Positions 38,701 to 52,900 of a stretch of 64,000 bases of DNA are shown piece after piece; the first letter of the stretch is position 1, and every line of letters starts with the position of its first letter. Under the pieces are notes generated by a model. That model was not told the origin of the DNA. It did not search any database and worked only from the letters and a program-made list of their open reading frames with translations. The DNA is taken from assembly GCA_013400155.1 (NCBI GenBank), contig VXBM01000233.1:82939-146938 (forward strand), written 5' to 3'. The translations under genes were made by a program, and so were the position numbers. Source of the stretch: Helopsaltes ochotensis (taxonomy: Eukaryota; Chordata; Aves; Passeriformes; Locustellidae).

Positions 38701-39298
38701 GCAGTCTAAATCCTACCACTCTTACTCATAGGTGTTTTCCTAACTCACAGGTTTCACGATTTTCCTCCTTTTATTTAAATGTAATTTTCATATGAAAATA
38801 AGTCAAAATGTCTAAACTGTTGACTGTTTCTAAGTATTTGATTTGCCTTCTCTCCAAAGTCCTGATTTTCCCAGTATGTGGGGCCAAAATTGTGAGTTCA
38901 GACCACATTAACATGTCAGAAGTCAGACAAAATACAGACTCTCAAAATGCAAATGACAAATGGAATCACCAGCAGACTCATAAGTGAGATGAAGAAATGT
39001 TATTACCAGGAAACATCATTACCGTGTTCCATTAAAAGAAGTGTTCAAATTAAGGTTTTTCTAAATACATGTCTAAAAAGCTTTCAGAGCAACAGAAATG
39101 GGAAGGTGAAATTTGCTGTCTGCTTTCATTTAGGTTTAAAAAAAGGTCTAGCAGAGAAATTAGGCTCTTACAAAGTCTGCAAAATCAGCTAGCTGCACAG
39201 ACCATTGAGGGGAGTCTGCAGTGGGAGCTCCTAGTTTACTAGACACTGGAGAATCCACTTAAAAGAGATTTGTCCAGGTGCCTTTATTAAGAGAAATA
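35709..39298. other. Intergenic block, nothing recognised
   Basis: AT-rich unique sequence with short T runs (for example 37667-37677). No coding-like frame or repeat family was identified. Confidence 0.55.
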
Positions 39299-39444
39299 CC
39301 TTTTTTTCTTTTTTCCTTTTTCTTTTTCTTCGTTGTTGTTGTTGCTGTTCTTGTTCTTGTTGTTGTGTTTGGTTGGTTGGGATTTTTGTTTGGTGGGTTG
39401 CTTTTTTTGTTTGTTTTTCTTGGTTTGTTTGTTTTTGTTTTTTA
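39299..39444. repeat. T-rich / (GTT)n low-complexity tract
   Basis: About 145 bases of T with C, then G, interruptions: a pyrimidine run, a short 'gttgttgttgttg' stretch, then TTTG/TTGG steps. On the minus strand it would read A/C-rich. Confidence 0.9.
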
Positions 39445-41537
39445 ATGCATCAGCCATATGACTCCAAATCTGAAACCAGTTCTATTTAGCATAATGCTTT
39501 CAGAGCAAGTTTTGCTTTCTGGTTTTACAATAGTTCATTGCTCCAGAATTTTTCCCCTAGATAACTTCTGAGAAGTCCTTTTTCTGGCCAGAATTTTAGA
39601 GGATGTTATTTTACTTTTCAAGGTAGTGCAGTGACTTTGTTGCCACCCCGTGAAAGTCACAGAAATGCAGGTTCCAGCTGTACAAAATCCACTACATAAA
39701 TGAAATGACAGCTCAAATATCTGTCTTGCCATTTCTGAAAGGACTCAACTTCTACTAGAAATAGTGCAAGTACATAAATCTGCTTGTTGAGTACACCCTG
39801 AAGACCTTTTCTTGAGGCCAAGTCTTTCTTGTCATGATATGGACCCTATACTTGGGTACACAATTCTCACTAACCAAAGGGTGGTCTCCTCCATCTTTAT
39901 CATGGAAAGCCCTCTCCCCTCTTCCCACAAGCTTTCCCCAATCCATCTTCTTGTGTTTCCAAGAGGAAGAAGAAAAACCCCTCTCTTTCCCTCATCCTCT
40001 GTGTCAGTCATATATCAGAATTAGAAAAAAGAGTTTTATTCAAAAGAGTTAGCCCAATGGTGTCAAAATCGTTGAAATATTTTCATGTTCTGTTTGGAAA
40101 GAATTTTCAGCTGAAAGATTTATGATCTTTTATCTACAGAACATTTAAAATACTCAGAATTGTGGTAAATGTACAAAATTAAAATGATGATTTGAAGTAT
40201 CCTGTGGTATTTCAATATGCAGTGGCAAGAAGTGCAGAAGGTGTGTTGATGTGGAAAATTCTTAATTAACATTTGAGTAAGTATCCTCTGTCTACCTCCT
40301 CCTCAGATCACTGTGCAAGACTTTAATATCCTCATCTATTCTCTGCACTATAAATCCTCAGTTCTTCATCAGGGAGTGTCATGTATGATCAACAGTTTCT
40401 TATTATAAATTGTGATGGGTACTATTGAGCTACTTACCAACAGGATACTTGCCTCTGACTTGGAATGAATATTAATAAAGCTGTTAGTCCTCTGTCAATA
40501 AAGCAAATACCTTCTCAGTTTCAGTAACTGAGCACAGTAATTGCCATCAGTATCCTTACATGTCAAGTTCATTATTTCACCTCCAGAACAGTCAACCTAA
40601 AAAGTGATTTAACATAGTCCTTAGACATAAAAAATTATTTCATTTTATTTTGAGGGAACTTGCAAGCACCTCCTCTGTTTGTCAGGTGATGAAAAGAGGT
40701 AAAAACACCACTGAAAATCTGTGTTTTCCTCATTAGTTTTCTATGCTAGCAAGACTCTAACACATTTCTGGTCTGTGGAGACAGCAGTAGGTGAAGAACA
40801 AAAGTAAAGGATATTCCTGTAGGGCTGAGGAGTATCCACCACATAATTCTGTTGATGTTGGTTTATTTCTTTTTTTTTTCCTTTGTAAAATAAAGGAACC
40901 CATGACTGGTGATCAGGATTACTACCTGTTGCTGGCTTCTGTTAAAAAGCCTTTTACTACCTCTCCCAGCTTTGCAGCCCATCCTAACTTTTCTACAAGA
41001 GACAATTACATGTTCCAGAGGTGCAACCAAGGGCGTGTAGAACACGCTGGGGCTGTTGGGGCAGACTGGCAAAGATGGGTTTGAAATGTGAGTGGCTGAA
41101 TTGCAGCTGTCAAAGAGGCACAAGACAACTCATACCACTCCTGTCTCTCCTCAGTTGGATACTCCATAGGAATCAAAGACAATTGGGTTAGAATCTGGGA
41201 GAGTGGTCTGGAACAAAAGAAAAATAGCCTCAGAAATGACGGTAGTAAAGGTACTCAAAGAGTCAGAGGAAGTCTTCCTGTTCTTTCTAAATGGTCAAAT
41301 TTTGAATCTAATTTTCACATAAATTGATCTTAGAGGTTTAGTTTACAAGACCCCAGACTACACTGTAAAAACACACACAGTAAGAGTAAGCAGAGAAAAC
41401 CCAGAATTTCCTGCATTCATAGATCAGGGAAAGTCATTTATAACAAAGGTTAATTTAAGGATCTAATTAATGGCCAATTAATGTGTGTGTTTTGCTCAGA
41501 GAAGATACACACTTTTCAAAACCTCAGCTATTGCCTG
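39445..41537. other. Intergenic block, nothing recognised
   Basis: No gene or older element identified. Minus-strand frames at 40863-41123 and plus-strand frames nearby lack any domain-like pattern. Confidence 0.55.
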
Positions 41538-42184
41538 ATTGGTTGGTGAGAAGCTCAACATGAGCCAGCAATGCACTTTCACAGCCCAGAAACACAACCT
41601 TGTCCTGAGCTACAGCAAAGGAAATGTTGCCAGCAGGCCGAGGGAGGTGATTCTGCCCCTCTATTCCACTCTTGTGTGAACCCACCTGGAGTTCTCCATC
41701 CAGCCTTGCGTCCCAAACACAGGAAAGAAGTGGAACTGTTGCAGTCAGTCCAGAGAAGGGCCATGACAGTGATCAGAAGGTTGAGCAACTCTCCTACGAG
41801 GACAAGGTGAGAGAACTAGCTTTGTTCATCTTGGAGAAGAGATGGATCTAGGAAGTCCTTGGAAGGCCTTAGAACATCTTCCAGTGCCTAAAAGGGCCTA
41901 CAAAAGAGCTGGAGAGAGACTTTTGATAAGAGAATGTAGTGATAAAACAAGGGCAAAAGTCTTTAAACTGAAATAGGCCAGATCTGGATTAGATATTAGC
42001 AAGAAATTCTTCACTGTGAGGATGTTGAGGCACTGGAACAGCTTGCCCAAAGAAGCTGTGAATGCCTGGGAAGTGTTCAAGCCCACGTTGGATGGGGCTT
42101 TGAGCAAGCTCCCATGGCAGGAGGCTTGCACTAGATTGCCTTTAAAGATCCTTTCCAACCCAAACCATTCTCTGATCCTATGAT
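41538..42184 (+). mobile_element. CR1 LINE, sense, intact 3' end
   Basis: Best preserved CR1 in the window. In order it carries 'gagaagctcaacatgagcc', 'ggccgagggaggtgattctg', 'ctcctacgaggacaaggtg', 'aagaaattcttcactgtgag', 'gttggatggggctttgagca' and the terminus 'ccaacccaaaccattctctg' with the CR1-type octamer ending. It covers the last part of the reverse-transcriptase ORF and the whole 3' UTR. Stops and indels break the reading frame, and the 5' part is missing, as is usual for CR1. Confidence 0.95.
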
Positions 42185-44894
42185 ACAGCATCAAAAAATT
42201 TTAATTTTGAAAAAATATTTTATTTTTAATATTTGGCCTGAAAAACACTGAAGAGAGGGCCACTGAGAATGGCCCACAATCTGCCAGAGACATCTAAATT
42301 GTCAGATCAAAAAGGTGCTTGGGGTAGAAGCAGTGTTCTTGTATCCATACATGCAGGTCTCTTTTCATCCTGGGAAATGGTTTAGAAAATCCAAGACTGT
42401 GAGGCAACCAAGGCTGAAGAGCAAGAACTTGGTTAGAGCTGCATCAGCCAAGTGGGCCAACCAAACCAGATGCTGCTCCACGGGAATATTCTTCCTTCAC
42501 CCTCATGTGCAGCTTGCTCTGCAGGACGCAGCAGCAGCCTTTCACCATCCTTTAACTGGTACACTAATTGTGCCATTTTGAACAGCTCAAAAGTAAACCA
42601 GACTGTAGTCACATTGAAAAAGAATTTTATAATATGGCTGTGTCTGAAACCTGACTACAATTGAATTTCTTTAAAGGTTGCCTGATACCTGTATCACAGG
42701 AAACAGTTCTGCATTAGCAGGGATTGATTCCACTTCCTCTCTTTTCTCAGGGAATAACCTTAGAAAAACTTTCAAATTGATGGTAATTCACAAAGGCCAG
42801 ACAAAATAAATCTTTAATAAAAAGGTTTGCCCCAAAAAGGACCAGGCTGTTTAAAGAGCTTAGACCTCCAAATTGTCAGCCTGTCTGCTCTCTGTAATTT
42901 AATACTGGGGACCTTAGCTAACCTCATTAAGAGGATGACCGTGAAATTGAGATAAATCATCCTGTGGTGAGGGAGGGACCAATACAGAGAAAATTACAAC
43001 CAACAGGACAAATAGGTTATATTATCACACAGGTAACTTACTTCCACTTTATTGCAAAATTAATTTCATTAACACAAAATACGTATTTTACATTGGAGCC
43101 CATGCCATTGTGAAATTAAGCACATTGTATGATCCACACGAATGCATCCACAAGATGCCAGACCATTCTTAGGTTTAGTTCTTGATTATTTGCATCCTGC
43201 TTATTGAGTGGGAACTTTTAAATTTTTTGTAGTAACTTTACAGTTCAAAACATGACTATTTTGATTTTCACATCTCTACTAACTAATATCTCAAAAATAT
43301 CTTTACTAACTCTGTAACTGAAATAAACTCAGAGTTGTTACTTCTAAACTTAGCTTGTGTTAAGTTTGAAAAAAATTCACTATGAAAATATTCCCATTGT
43401 CTACTATCTCCTAATACTCATGCTAGGCAATGACTTTTGAAGACTTCCCACATGGCTTGGTTCTTAGTGGCCAGAAAAAAAAAAACAACATTAAGAGATT
43501 TAACCCATTTCATAGAGCTGCAGTTCTGTTTTTAACTGCTGTCTGTTTGAGGGGGTTTTTTCCCTGCAGGGAATATCAGTAATTTGTATAAAGACTTTTC
43601 CTCAAGAAAGCTGAGTCACTTTTTTTATTAAATGCATTCAGCATAAACTGTGCAGTTTAATAATAGGTTTTTCCATATTTTGATAAAATTTGCACTGAAT
43701 AACATTCAATTCTTCCTACCAAAAAGTAATTTAAAATAATTTTATATTTTCTTTCAGGCCTTGTAATAACAGTTTTTCAACACCAACCCTCCATTGCTCT
43801 TCATTTGTTTGTGTCCTTTCCTTTTCAAAGGCAGAGTGCTTGATGCTGAGGGAAAGGCTGCCCTGGCTCTGCCATTCTTTATCTCATTTTTGGGCTGTTT
43901 GTGGTGCACAGCTACAGGACTGTTTCCATTCCATGTTTTGGAGGTGGCCTTGGAGGAATAGGTGTGAGTTGTTTTTGGCTGAGCCCAGCCCCTCTGCTCT
44001 CATCTTCTCCCCTCTGCACTTCCCATGGGTTACTTGTCCGGTCTGGATGGGAGTCTCGATGGGAGTGCAGCTTTTGACTGTGGATAAACACTGAGCATCA
44101 CAAGACAGTGCCCCATCAGTCATTTGCCAGTGCATCATGCAATGCTGTGTTTCACATGGCAGCTGCCTGACACCCTGCAGTCACTTTTGGACTATAAATA
44201 CACCTTTGAGAAATTGAAGCAGTTTAGTCAGTACAGCTAAGGAGGACACACACCAAAGAGAGTTCTACTCCTTGTTCAGTCCTACTTATGGACTATGTCA
44301 TACTGAATTTACTAATTTCCTGAAAGAAAGTTTATATTTCAGTATAAAATACTGTAATGTAAGACTGAATGAAACCCAAGAGCCTTGTCTGGACTAGGAA
44401 ATCTCTTTCTAATAGTTTTATCCCATTTGCATTGAGTTAAAATACATTTCCTTTAGTACAGGGCACAGGAAAATATCCTTTTTATAATTGATTGATTTAA
44501 AAGGGTTCTGCTTTATATCATCAAAGGGGAATAATGCAGACCTGTTGTGGCAGACAACCTGATTTTGAAATAAGAGTGCTCAACATTAACAACTGCAGTA
44601 ACTAACCTATCACGTCATCTACATAAAAAAAGACTTGAACAGTTACTTATAATCAGAATTGCAGAGTGGAGAATCACTGGTTATGTCTGACTGATTCCTT
44701 GCAGCTGGGTGCTTTTGTTAAAATTGGAGCAGTCACAGGGGCTACATGAACTCTCATCTGCTATCACCAGCCATGATATGACTCCTGGCTCTCTCTCATG
44801 GGCATCTCCCTGGACCACAAGCTGGCCTTTTCTTTCCTTGGGCAGGGACAGGAGGTGGCTCCCCTGGCTCAGCATGAGTGGAGAGTCTGTGGTG
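42185..44894. other. Intergenic block, nothing recognised
   Basis: AT-rich sequence with no supported gene. The slightly GC-richer part at 43840-44130 has frames on both strands without recognisable domains. Confidence 0.55.
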
Positions 44895-45009
44895 AGCCAA
44901 TTGCCCAGGATGGCATCTGTGTCCAGATGGCTTTTTAATATCTCCTGGGATGGTGACTTCACAATCTCTGAGAAACCTGTGCCAGTGCCTGGTCACCTTC
45001 ACAGTGAAA
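44895..45009 (-). mobile_element. CR1 LINE 3' fragment, antisense
   Basis: The segment 'ttgcccaggatggcatctgt', 'ccagatggctttttaatatc' and 'cctgtgccagtgcctggtca' matches the antisense 3' UTR of a CR1. The terminus is lost and only about 115 bp remain. Confidence 0.75.
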
Positions 45010-46231
45010 TGTACATAACAACATTAAATAATCACAGAATAATAATTTTTTAAAAATTTAAGAAACTCTGGAAGATTGCTGGGAAGGTTTCTAAACCATT
45101 GTGAGGATGGGAGCAGCTGTGTCTAGGGTGGCACCACCACAAGAGCTCCCTAAAATTTCCATCCAGAGTTACCAGTCATGCAAAAATGCATGAGACATCT
45201 CAGGGGGGGTCTGTGATATTACATGGCATGAGACAGTGGAGTGCAGTGCTGCCTGCATGGCTGAGGAAGCTGCAGGGTCTGTGATGGAAATGACAAGGGA
45301 AAGGTAGTGCTTTTGAGGTTAAAACAATGTTTAAAAGGAAAACTAAATTGAAAACTAAATTGAAAACCTTTGACTAAAAGCCCTCTGAGATACTGACCTT
45401 TTTTGGACTGCTTGACTGCAAACACAGATGAAAAGCCTTTTTTTTCTAGCATCCACAAAAACCAGAGCTATGTAGGCCATTAAAAAACCCAACTTCTTGT
45501 ATTGCTGGCCTCTTTTTGGAGAAAGGAATTCAAGACTTCTTTAGCAAAAGTGTATTTCCCTCTGATGCCACAATTCACAGAAATATAAAATATTCCTAGG
45601 AGTTATTAAAATATTTATAAGAGTTGGGAATATTTACAAATTTAGAGAATGACTACAGTAATTTAACTATGGCAAATTCAGCATCAGTGACTAATAAGGA
45701 AAGAATTTTCATGGGAAAATATGGTGTCATCATTTGAATTTTCAATAATTTTCCAACTGTTTCAGACCGCAAGTGGTGTTTCACTTAAATGTTCAGAAAT
45801 CCTGAGGCATATCACTGAGTGGCTACTTTTGCATTTGCAGCTAAAGGATTTTAATAGGTTTTCTGTGTTCCTGGGATTTCTGTCTGTACACCAGGTAAAA
45901 AAAAGTATAGCTGTAATTTGTATTTTATATATTAGAAGGATTGAGAGTAGTCTTCAGTGAATAAACAAATAATACTACTATTTCTTTTACAATATGAAAG
46001 GTTACTCTGGATGTTAAGACTAAACAGAGCCTGTATTTGCTGCAACTAATAATGTAATGCGTTCTTTGAAGAGTAAGCTTCAACAAAGACTAAATAACAA
46101 GTTCTTTGGCTGTAGATATTTCTTTTTGGCTGAAACTCATAATTGCAATGGAGAAGAAAAAGAAAGAATTGTAATTCATTTGTGTATCTTGGTACTAAAG
46201 AAAAAAATTGATTACAGCTGCTGTTTCTGAT

Positions 46232-46245
46232 TTGTGTGTGTGTGT
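46232..46245. repeat. Short (TG)n microsatellite
   Basis: Seven TG units; too short to be highly variable. Confidence 0.85.
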
Positions 46246-49029
46246 CTTGCAAAGACTTAAGCATTATTGAAGCCTGATAAAAGCAGGAAATACCGTGTTT
46301 TTATGAAGAATATTGTGTGCAGTGAATGGTATCCCATATTTCAGTAATGAATTGTTCTCTTCTTTTTAATGTGTGAATTTACTCTCCTTCTCCCGCCTTT
46401 AAAATGTGTGATTTTGATTTTTCCTTTCCTTTGTTTAAGTACCTATGGAAAGAATGTTTGCCTTTTGTAAATATTTGCTTAGATAGCAAATATTGCTATC
46501 TAGGTATCAAATAAATAGTGCTCCTGCAATTTATGTAAAGAATTCAAAACCTTCAAGAAAACCCCCAAACCCCAAAAGCCCCCATGTACTGAGACGCCTT
46601 AAAATGAAGTAAGACCTGTTACAAATAAGCCCTAGAATAATCGAGTTATATGTAGAGTGCCTAGCTCAGGCATGCTCAGGAAAACCGCTTTTTCCTTAAA
46701 GCATCCCTCAAAATCACACCTTCCCCGCTATTTTTCCCTGGACGCTCCACCTTCGAGCAGGAAGGGATGTCACATTCCAAGACCCTTCTGTCAGATTTCG
46801 TTGCATGGACCAACAGATACAGATTATTTTAGGAGGCACGAGTCCTGACAGCTAATGTGAGCGTGTAAACCTCACTTTCTCAGGAAGTCAGGCAAAGAAA
46901 ACTTCACCACTGACCCCAGATGATCACACAGAGGGGTAACTTGGGTTCAGCTGAGCTCATTGTGCACTGTTGCATAAGGTTTGCTGCCAAGATATGGACT
47001 GCAATTTGTACAATGTGAAAGCAGCAGTGGCAGCTTTGAAGCCAGTGTTGGAAGTGTAATTGGATAAAATCCAGGCTTCTTTCAAGATAGTGAGAATCCT
47101 GCCAGGATTTTTAAGAGCTTGGGTTCATTAACTGTAACTGGGTTCAGAATTATAGACAAACGTGATTAATATTTTCTCAGTTCCTAGAAAAATATTCTAT
47201 ATCTAATTCAAAGTATTTATTTATTTACATGACTCTTCTAAAGTAATAACAATAATTTTAGAAACAGGTAGACTGCAGACTTTAAGATGGGAATGAGCTA
47301 GAGCCAGTGCCCCTTCAGGTGCTGTTCCTACAGGAACACCGTGTACCTTTAATGCAATTAAAACATATGCACGTACAATTTCTAAACCCCAGCTGGAGCC
47401 TCTGGCCTTTTTTCTTGATTTGCCCTGAGTGATGCATAATGGCTAACTTGGCAGGCTGCCTTTTTTGCAGCGAGACAGGTAGAGCTAGTATGCGAAAAGA
47501 GATGACTTATAAAATCCCTTACTCCTCTTGCTAGAGAAAAAAAAATACTCCCTTTCATTGATTTGTCTCTAGGAGGTTCATTTGAGAATATATGTTAAAC
47601 CAAGAAGCTGCTCATATGAGATTTTAGGAGATAAGAGAGTAAGATCTTAAGAAGTTCATTTATAGCAGCAGGAAAGTTGCCCATCAAAAGTAGAGCCTAC
47701 TGAATATTTATCAGATACTCCTGCTCTGACATGTTCCAGAAAACACCCTTAGAAATCTTTGTGTTTTGAAGTTACTAATGGCTCCTGAATCTATCCATAT
47801 ACCAAATGTGAACACAAAAGCGCAGCTGCTCTCTCACCCCTTGATTTCTTTCAGCTCCAGCCAGAACAAGTTTTCTTTGTTTCCAGGTAAGTTAATGGTT
47901 TCCCCTTAACAGCAAAAGAAAGACTTTTCCAAAAAAAAAAAAATAGAAAGACAAAGACTGGCACCAAGCTGTCTCTTTCTTCCACAAATACAAGCAATAC
48001 AAGCAGAAAACTTGTCAACAAACCACCAACAACAAGCAGCAGTGTGCAAGACTTTTGGGATGGAGTTGACTATGAAAACAATTCTGGCAGTCTGACCCAT
48101 ATATTCAATTGTGGGTTTCATGTCACATAATATCACAGGCTTTCTGCTTTTATGCATTAACTCTAACCCAAAATAATTAGTGGGGGTGTGGTTTGACCTA
48201 TCACAGTGTTCACACCAAAATTACTGTATTTGGGCAAGTTTCTATTGGTAGGTAATTTATTTTCCCAAAAGAAACTGCTGTTTCATTTACCCCAAAACAT
48301 ACCATGATTTATGTTATAAAGGAACAAAGATTTGTAGGATGCATCTGTAGGAAAATTGTTTCCTCAGAGCACCCCTGTAGATCCAGTGTCCCTCAGAGTT
48401 TGGACAATGTTTTCAAGGGTCTTCAGTGCCCATTTATGGCCTTTTTTCCTGTTCCTTCAGTGTTGGTGGTCTGGTCATTCCATATTTTGATAAGGAAGGT
48501 AATGTAACAGAGGAGGCCAGGGTCCCCCAACCTTGTTGCTCCATTGCTGCATGCCAGAAAGACTGGGTAGAAAATAGAGTTTTTAGCTTTGCTCTTGTGC
48601 AGCTAGGCTAAAACCATGGCTTCATCACGTCCCTTTAGGTTAATGTCCCTGTTGTTCTCCATGTGACTGCACTGTTAGATTCTCAGTCCGAGGTAGAGGC
48701 AAAATGATGACAGGAGCGACACAGTATAGTCTAATACCCAAAGCGACAGTCACAAAACAAAGAGGAGTTGCCTGTCTCCTGTAGGTGTCTGCAAATGTGC
48801 ACTGAAGCCTTAGGTTGATGTGTTGTTCCTCAAGAGAGGCATACTGAGAGGAAAATGGGTTTATTTTGGCCTTCTGCAGAGCATTTGGCATCTCCCTGCG
48901 TGATGACACATTTCTTTTCACCAACAATGTGAAAATTCCTATGTGAAAGTATCTTTTGCCTCTGTAGATATGGGTGCTTGAGTGAAATGAAGTGATCACA
49001 AAATAATAAGGAACGTGGCAATTACCAGC

Positions 49030-49290
49030 AGAACTCATTTGTTATCTGTTGTCGAGCCTCAGCAGTGGAGGAAACAGTCATCTGGGCGCCCTAATGAAAT
49101 GTGACAGACGTTCAGAGAGCGAGGGCTGATATTTCCTGACAGCACCACCATCTGCACTCTGAAAGCTGAAGTATCCGGACATCATAATCTGTTATGGGCT
49201 ATTTACCATTGTACCTCCACGTCGCAGGGCACACAGATCCTGGAGTTACATGTCGTCAGTTTTGTATACAGCCCCCTCACCTCAGCTAGG
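49030..49290. promoter_or_regulatory. Candidate conserved non-coding element
   Basis: About 260 bases with scattered CpGs ('gggcgccctaatgaaatg', 'acgttcagagagcgagggc', 'ctccacgtcgcagggcac') inside an AT-rich desert, with no repeat similarity and few homopolymers. This look is typical of constrained enhancers, but constraint cannot be shown from one sequence. Confidence 0.3.
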
Positions 49291-49801
49291 ATCCTAATCC
49301 CCAGTCTCTCCCTGTGTACCCTTGTTGGATGTTTAACCTTCCAAATAATCATGCCAATAGCCTCAGATGTAGATATTTGGAAGGGACAGGGGAAAAAATG
49401 GAAAGAAAGAAAAAGTCTTCTAGCCTGCCAGCAGGCAAAATAATGTTAATCTAATTCTTACCAGGGCAGATGGAGTTGTATAACCGGATTTCCAAGAGTA
49501 AGGGATTTTTCAAGGAAGTAATGTTTTAATATATATGATATCACAGCTTCAAAATTCTGATGTGGCAGTGGTTTCTATGATCCTACTTCTACACAAAACA
49601 CAGGTACAGGAAAAAGTGTTAAAGAATGAAAGATGCAATAAAAACAGGGTTTTGCCTAAATCAAGAAAAAACATATTGCCTTAGATCTACTGGAAAACAG
49701 AGATTAAAACAAAAACTAAAAGACTAACCCAATCCTTTTTTTCCCAGCATTTCTTTCAGAGCAAGATAAAAAAGTGACCTTGAGAGACAAAAGTTTGGCC
49801 T

Positions 49802-49805
<4 letters not shown>

Positions 49806-49833
<28 letters not shown>

Positions 49834-49834
49834 N

Positions 49835-49923
<89 letters not shown>
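49806..49923. repeat. 118-bp poly(A) run with one N
   Basis: Pure A except for an N at 49834. The length exceeds normal genomic A tracts and the N marks a consensus or joining problem. It may be a real retroelement tail, but no body is recognisable on the left. Assembly artefact is likely for at least part of it. Confidence 0.95.
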
Positions 49924-49924
<1 letters not shown>

Positions 49925-52900
49925 CAGGGAAAAAACCAAAATAACCAAACAGTAGAGGTTAACGTTACCCTTCATAATTCAGTATTTCCCTGCATTATAG
50001 GGACGAGGGGGGAAGTCTGAAGGCAAAAGTCAAGTTACCGAAGAATGGTCAAGTTACCACTTTGGCCTTGAGGAAAATGCTTTTTTTCTGAGGTAACTTA
50101 CCCTGAAGAGTGGCCTTGAATTTCCAACTTGTTTGCTAGTGTGCTGAGTTTGCTTTCCTGACTGGGAATGAGGTAGTGAACATGGGGCACTCAAGGTCTT
50201 AATTTTTTCTCTTTTAAATTAAACAAAATCGAACTAGTCCTTGTTAGTAAGTGCCATGTTCAGTTGTTTCTTGACCATGAAAAGCTATAAAATTGAGAAT
50301 GATGTGGGGACACACTGCGTTCTTGCACCACTGGTATCTCAGATATCCCTGTTTTTTGTCAGGCTCCTGATATGACTGATTTCTGGAAGTGAATACATAA
50401 AAATAAAGAAACATGAGGTCAAGAAAAGAACCACAAAAGCAGCTCAGCACTGAGAAGGTCATTGGTATAAACAGTGCAGCTCTGACAGTCCCTGCAGATT
50501 TAAGTGATCAAAATAGAGGAGGACAACAAGACTCCCTGTTCCTGCCTATAGATTTAGCAAGTGTAATGCTCAGTAAAACAAAGTGGTTGTAGAAAAGTAT
50601 CTATGATTATGGGAAATATAGGAAGAATTGCAAGATCTAAGAAGTTTTACTTTAAGAAAACTATTAGATCCTCAGGAATGTAGATATTAGACCTGAAAGT
50701 CCAGTCATCTACTATAGGGGATAAAAAACCAAATCATGTATGTCATCAGAGGAAGTCAGCTGGGTCTAATAAACGGTGACAAGTCACGGCCAACTCTGTT
50801 CCTGGAGCAGTTTATGCCTTGGAAGGAAATATTGAAGATCATTGCTTTATAGGTAAACCATCGGCCAGAGATAGCAAGGAAGCATTGGCTAACAGAGTTG
50901 TGCTTCTTGGAAATAAACACATACAGGGAGCTGTGGGAAAGGGTCCATATCCCACCAATGAGGCAAAGAAGATTTATTATATTCACTCTCCCATTTCTGG
51001 AAGCAGACGGCTTCTGAAGTTCATCTTGTAGCTGAGGATTTTTAGAACGAGCTGCTTCATGGGAAAGAAATGAGGGGGAACAGCATTAGTAGGAATTATG
51101 TTTAGTAAGCAAATACAGGGGCAGGGCATCTACTGTGGCAACTGAAGACAGGAGCTAAACCTTCTGGGATGCACGTGCACACGGAAGAGCAGCTAATTCA
51201 CTCCATAGCAATGGAGCAAACGGGTCACCTGTCCAAAAGACAATTCAAAATCTTCCACAGACACAAGGAGGTAGCATTTAAGTCTTCAGAACAATACAGT
51301 GGTTCTCATTTTCCACCTCATATCACAAAGCAAGCAATTACAGTCTTCACTAGCTGGTGTTCCTAGATGGGATTCAACTCTCAGAGCACACAAGGAATAT
51401 TTTCGTTAAAGCTATCAGGAGTGTCTTACTCTAACATTTTAGAATCAGCTTAGAATAGCTGGGTTCAGTTTCCAGCTTATATAAGAGTTAATTTTCTCTC
51501 TTTCTCTGCAAGTTAGTTCTACATTGAGCTACCATCACAGTGCATGTCAATGATTCATGATGATTTGCCTCATGTGGCCTTCTGCTAGAGGCAACTGAAG
51601 GAAACAAAAACAAGCCACAAAAATGCCAACGCTACTACAAGCCTCACACAAACTCCCTTTTCTCTAGAACATAATTTATTGTTACTCATCTTCAGAAGAA
51701 GAAAAGACAAAAACTACACCAAAATGGAACATGTAACACCACAGGGGTTCTAATCAAACCCAAACCATAATGTGAACTATTGTTTTAGTGTTAAAACTAG
51801 CAAGCTCGTATAACAAAATCCAAGTAGCAAGTCACTTGAGGGAAAGTGATGAGAAAAGAAAAGCTGCTTATGTTAATTAAACAAAGAAAATCTGCCTGGC
51901 AGACAAGAACAGCTTAGAAGCAAATGAATTTAAAATATGTATCTATTTCTTGGTGTTCCCTGAGCACACAGATAGTATATGTGTTCACTCATTCAGTCTT
52001 AGGGATTAAAGAAATTGCTGGGCATGTTGACTAAATCCAGGGAAGATGATCTTTGAAAACAAAAGTTCATGCATGTCTACCTGGTGTTGTGAATGAAGTT
52101 CTGGAGGCAAAGAATAGAGATCTTACTTCTACTTCTTTTGAGTGGCAGTACACACACAAATTAAAAACCTATTACCCCAAATAGAGAAAAAGATCCTGCC
52201 AGACCTTTACCATGAGGTGCCAATGAAGAGAAAATCCATTCATCAGAAACCGGGTTCCATCAGTAGTGCTGCTCAGTCCTTACTGAAGCAGTGAAGAAGA
52301 CATTTACCACCAGAAGCTCAGGTTTTCCCCTCCCCGACTCCCACAAACTCTTTTTGACAACTTGATCCCTGCGTTGCAGGAATCCATTGAAAAAAGTTAG
52401 GTTACGTCACGAGTCAGGTTTTCAGTAATTTAATTTCTTCTCAGACCTGAGTGGGTAACCAAGGGAATGGGTGAATCCCATATACTTTCACGAATTCATT
52501 TTACTTCCTTTTATATTTTACACTAATTGAAATTAAACATTTTTTTTTAGAAAAGCCTTCATTAATGACACATTAACTGTGTATTTGACATATGCACACA
52601 TTTAAAGAACAACTGCAGCACATTTTATGGTAATCATATTGAGAATAGTTACATAGCAATTTTATATACTTACCATTGTAGACATACTATAATCTGAGAC
52701 ACTTAAAAAATGTCACCAGAAAAAAAAAAAATCATACATGACTTGAGCAGTGACAGTAAGACTTCTAGATGATTCTTTGCTATTGAATAAACATCCAAGA
52801 ATTTCCAAGCCATAATATTATCACAGAATGCTTTTATTTTTCTGAAATGATAAAATTAATATGGCTGTTTCCAAGTCACAGTTGTTGGTTTTATTTACTT

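Larger units (their letters stand above)
45010..49805. other. Intergenic block
   Basis: No gene recognised. It includes a short TG repeat (46232-46245) and a CpG-richer candidate conserved element (49030-49290), listed separately. A short A run lies near 47931-47942. Confidence 0.5.

Noticed and set aside
41571..42194. Frames on both strands
   Set aside because: Lie inside the sense CR1 copy; no intact reverse transcriptase.
49724..49975. Minus-strand frame rich in Phe
   Set aside because: Translation of the poly(A) run and its N.
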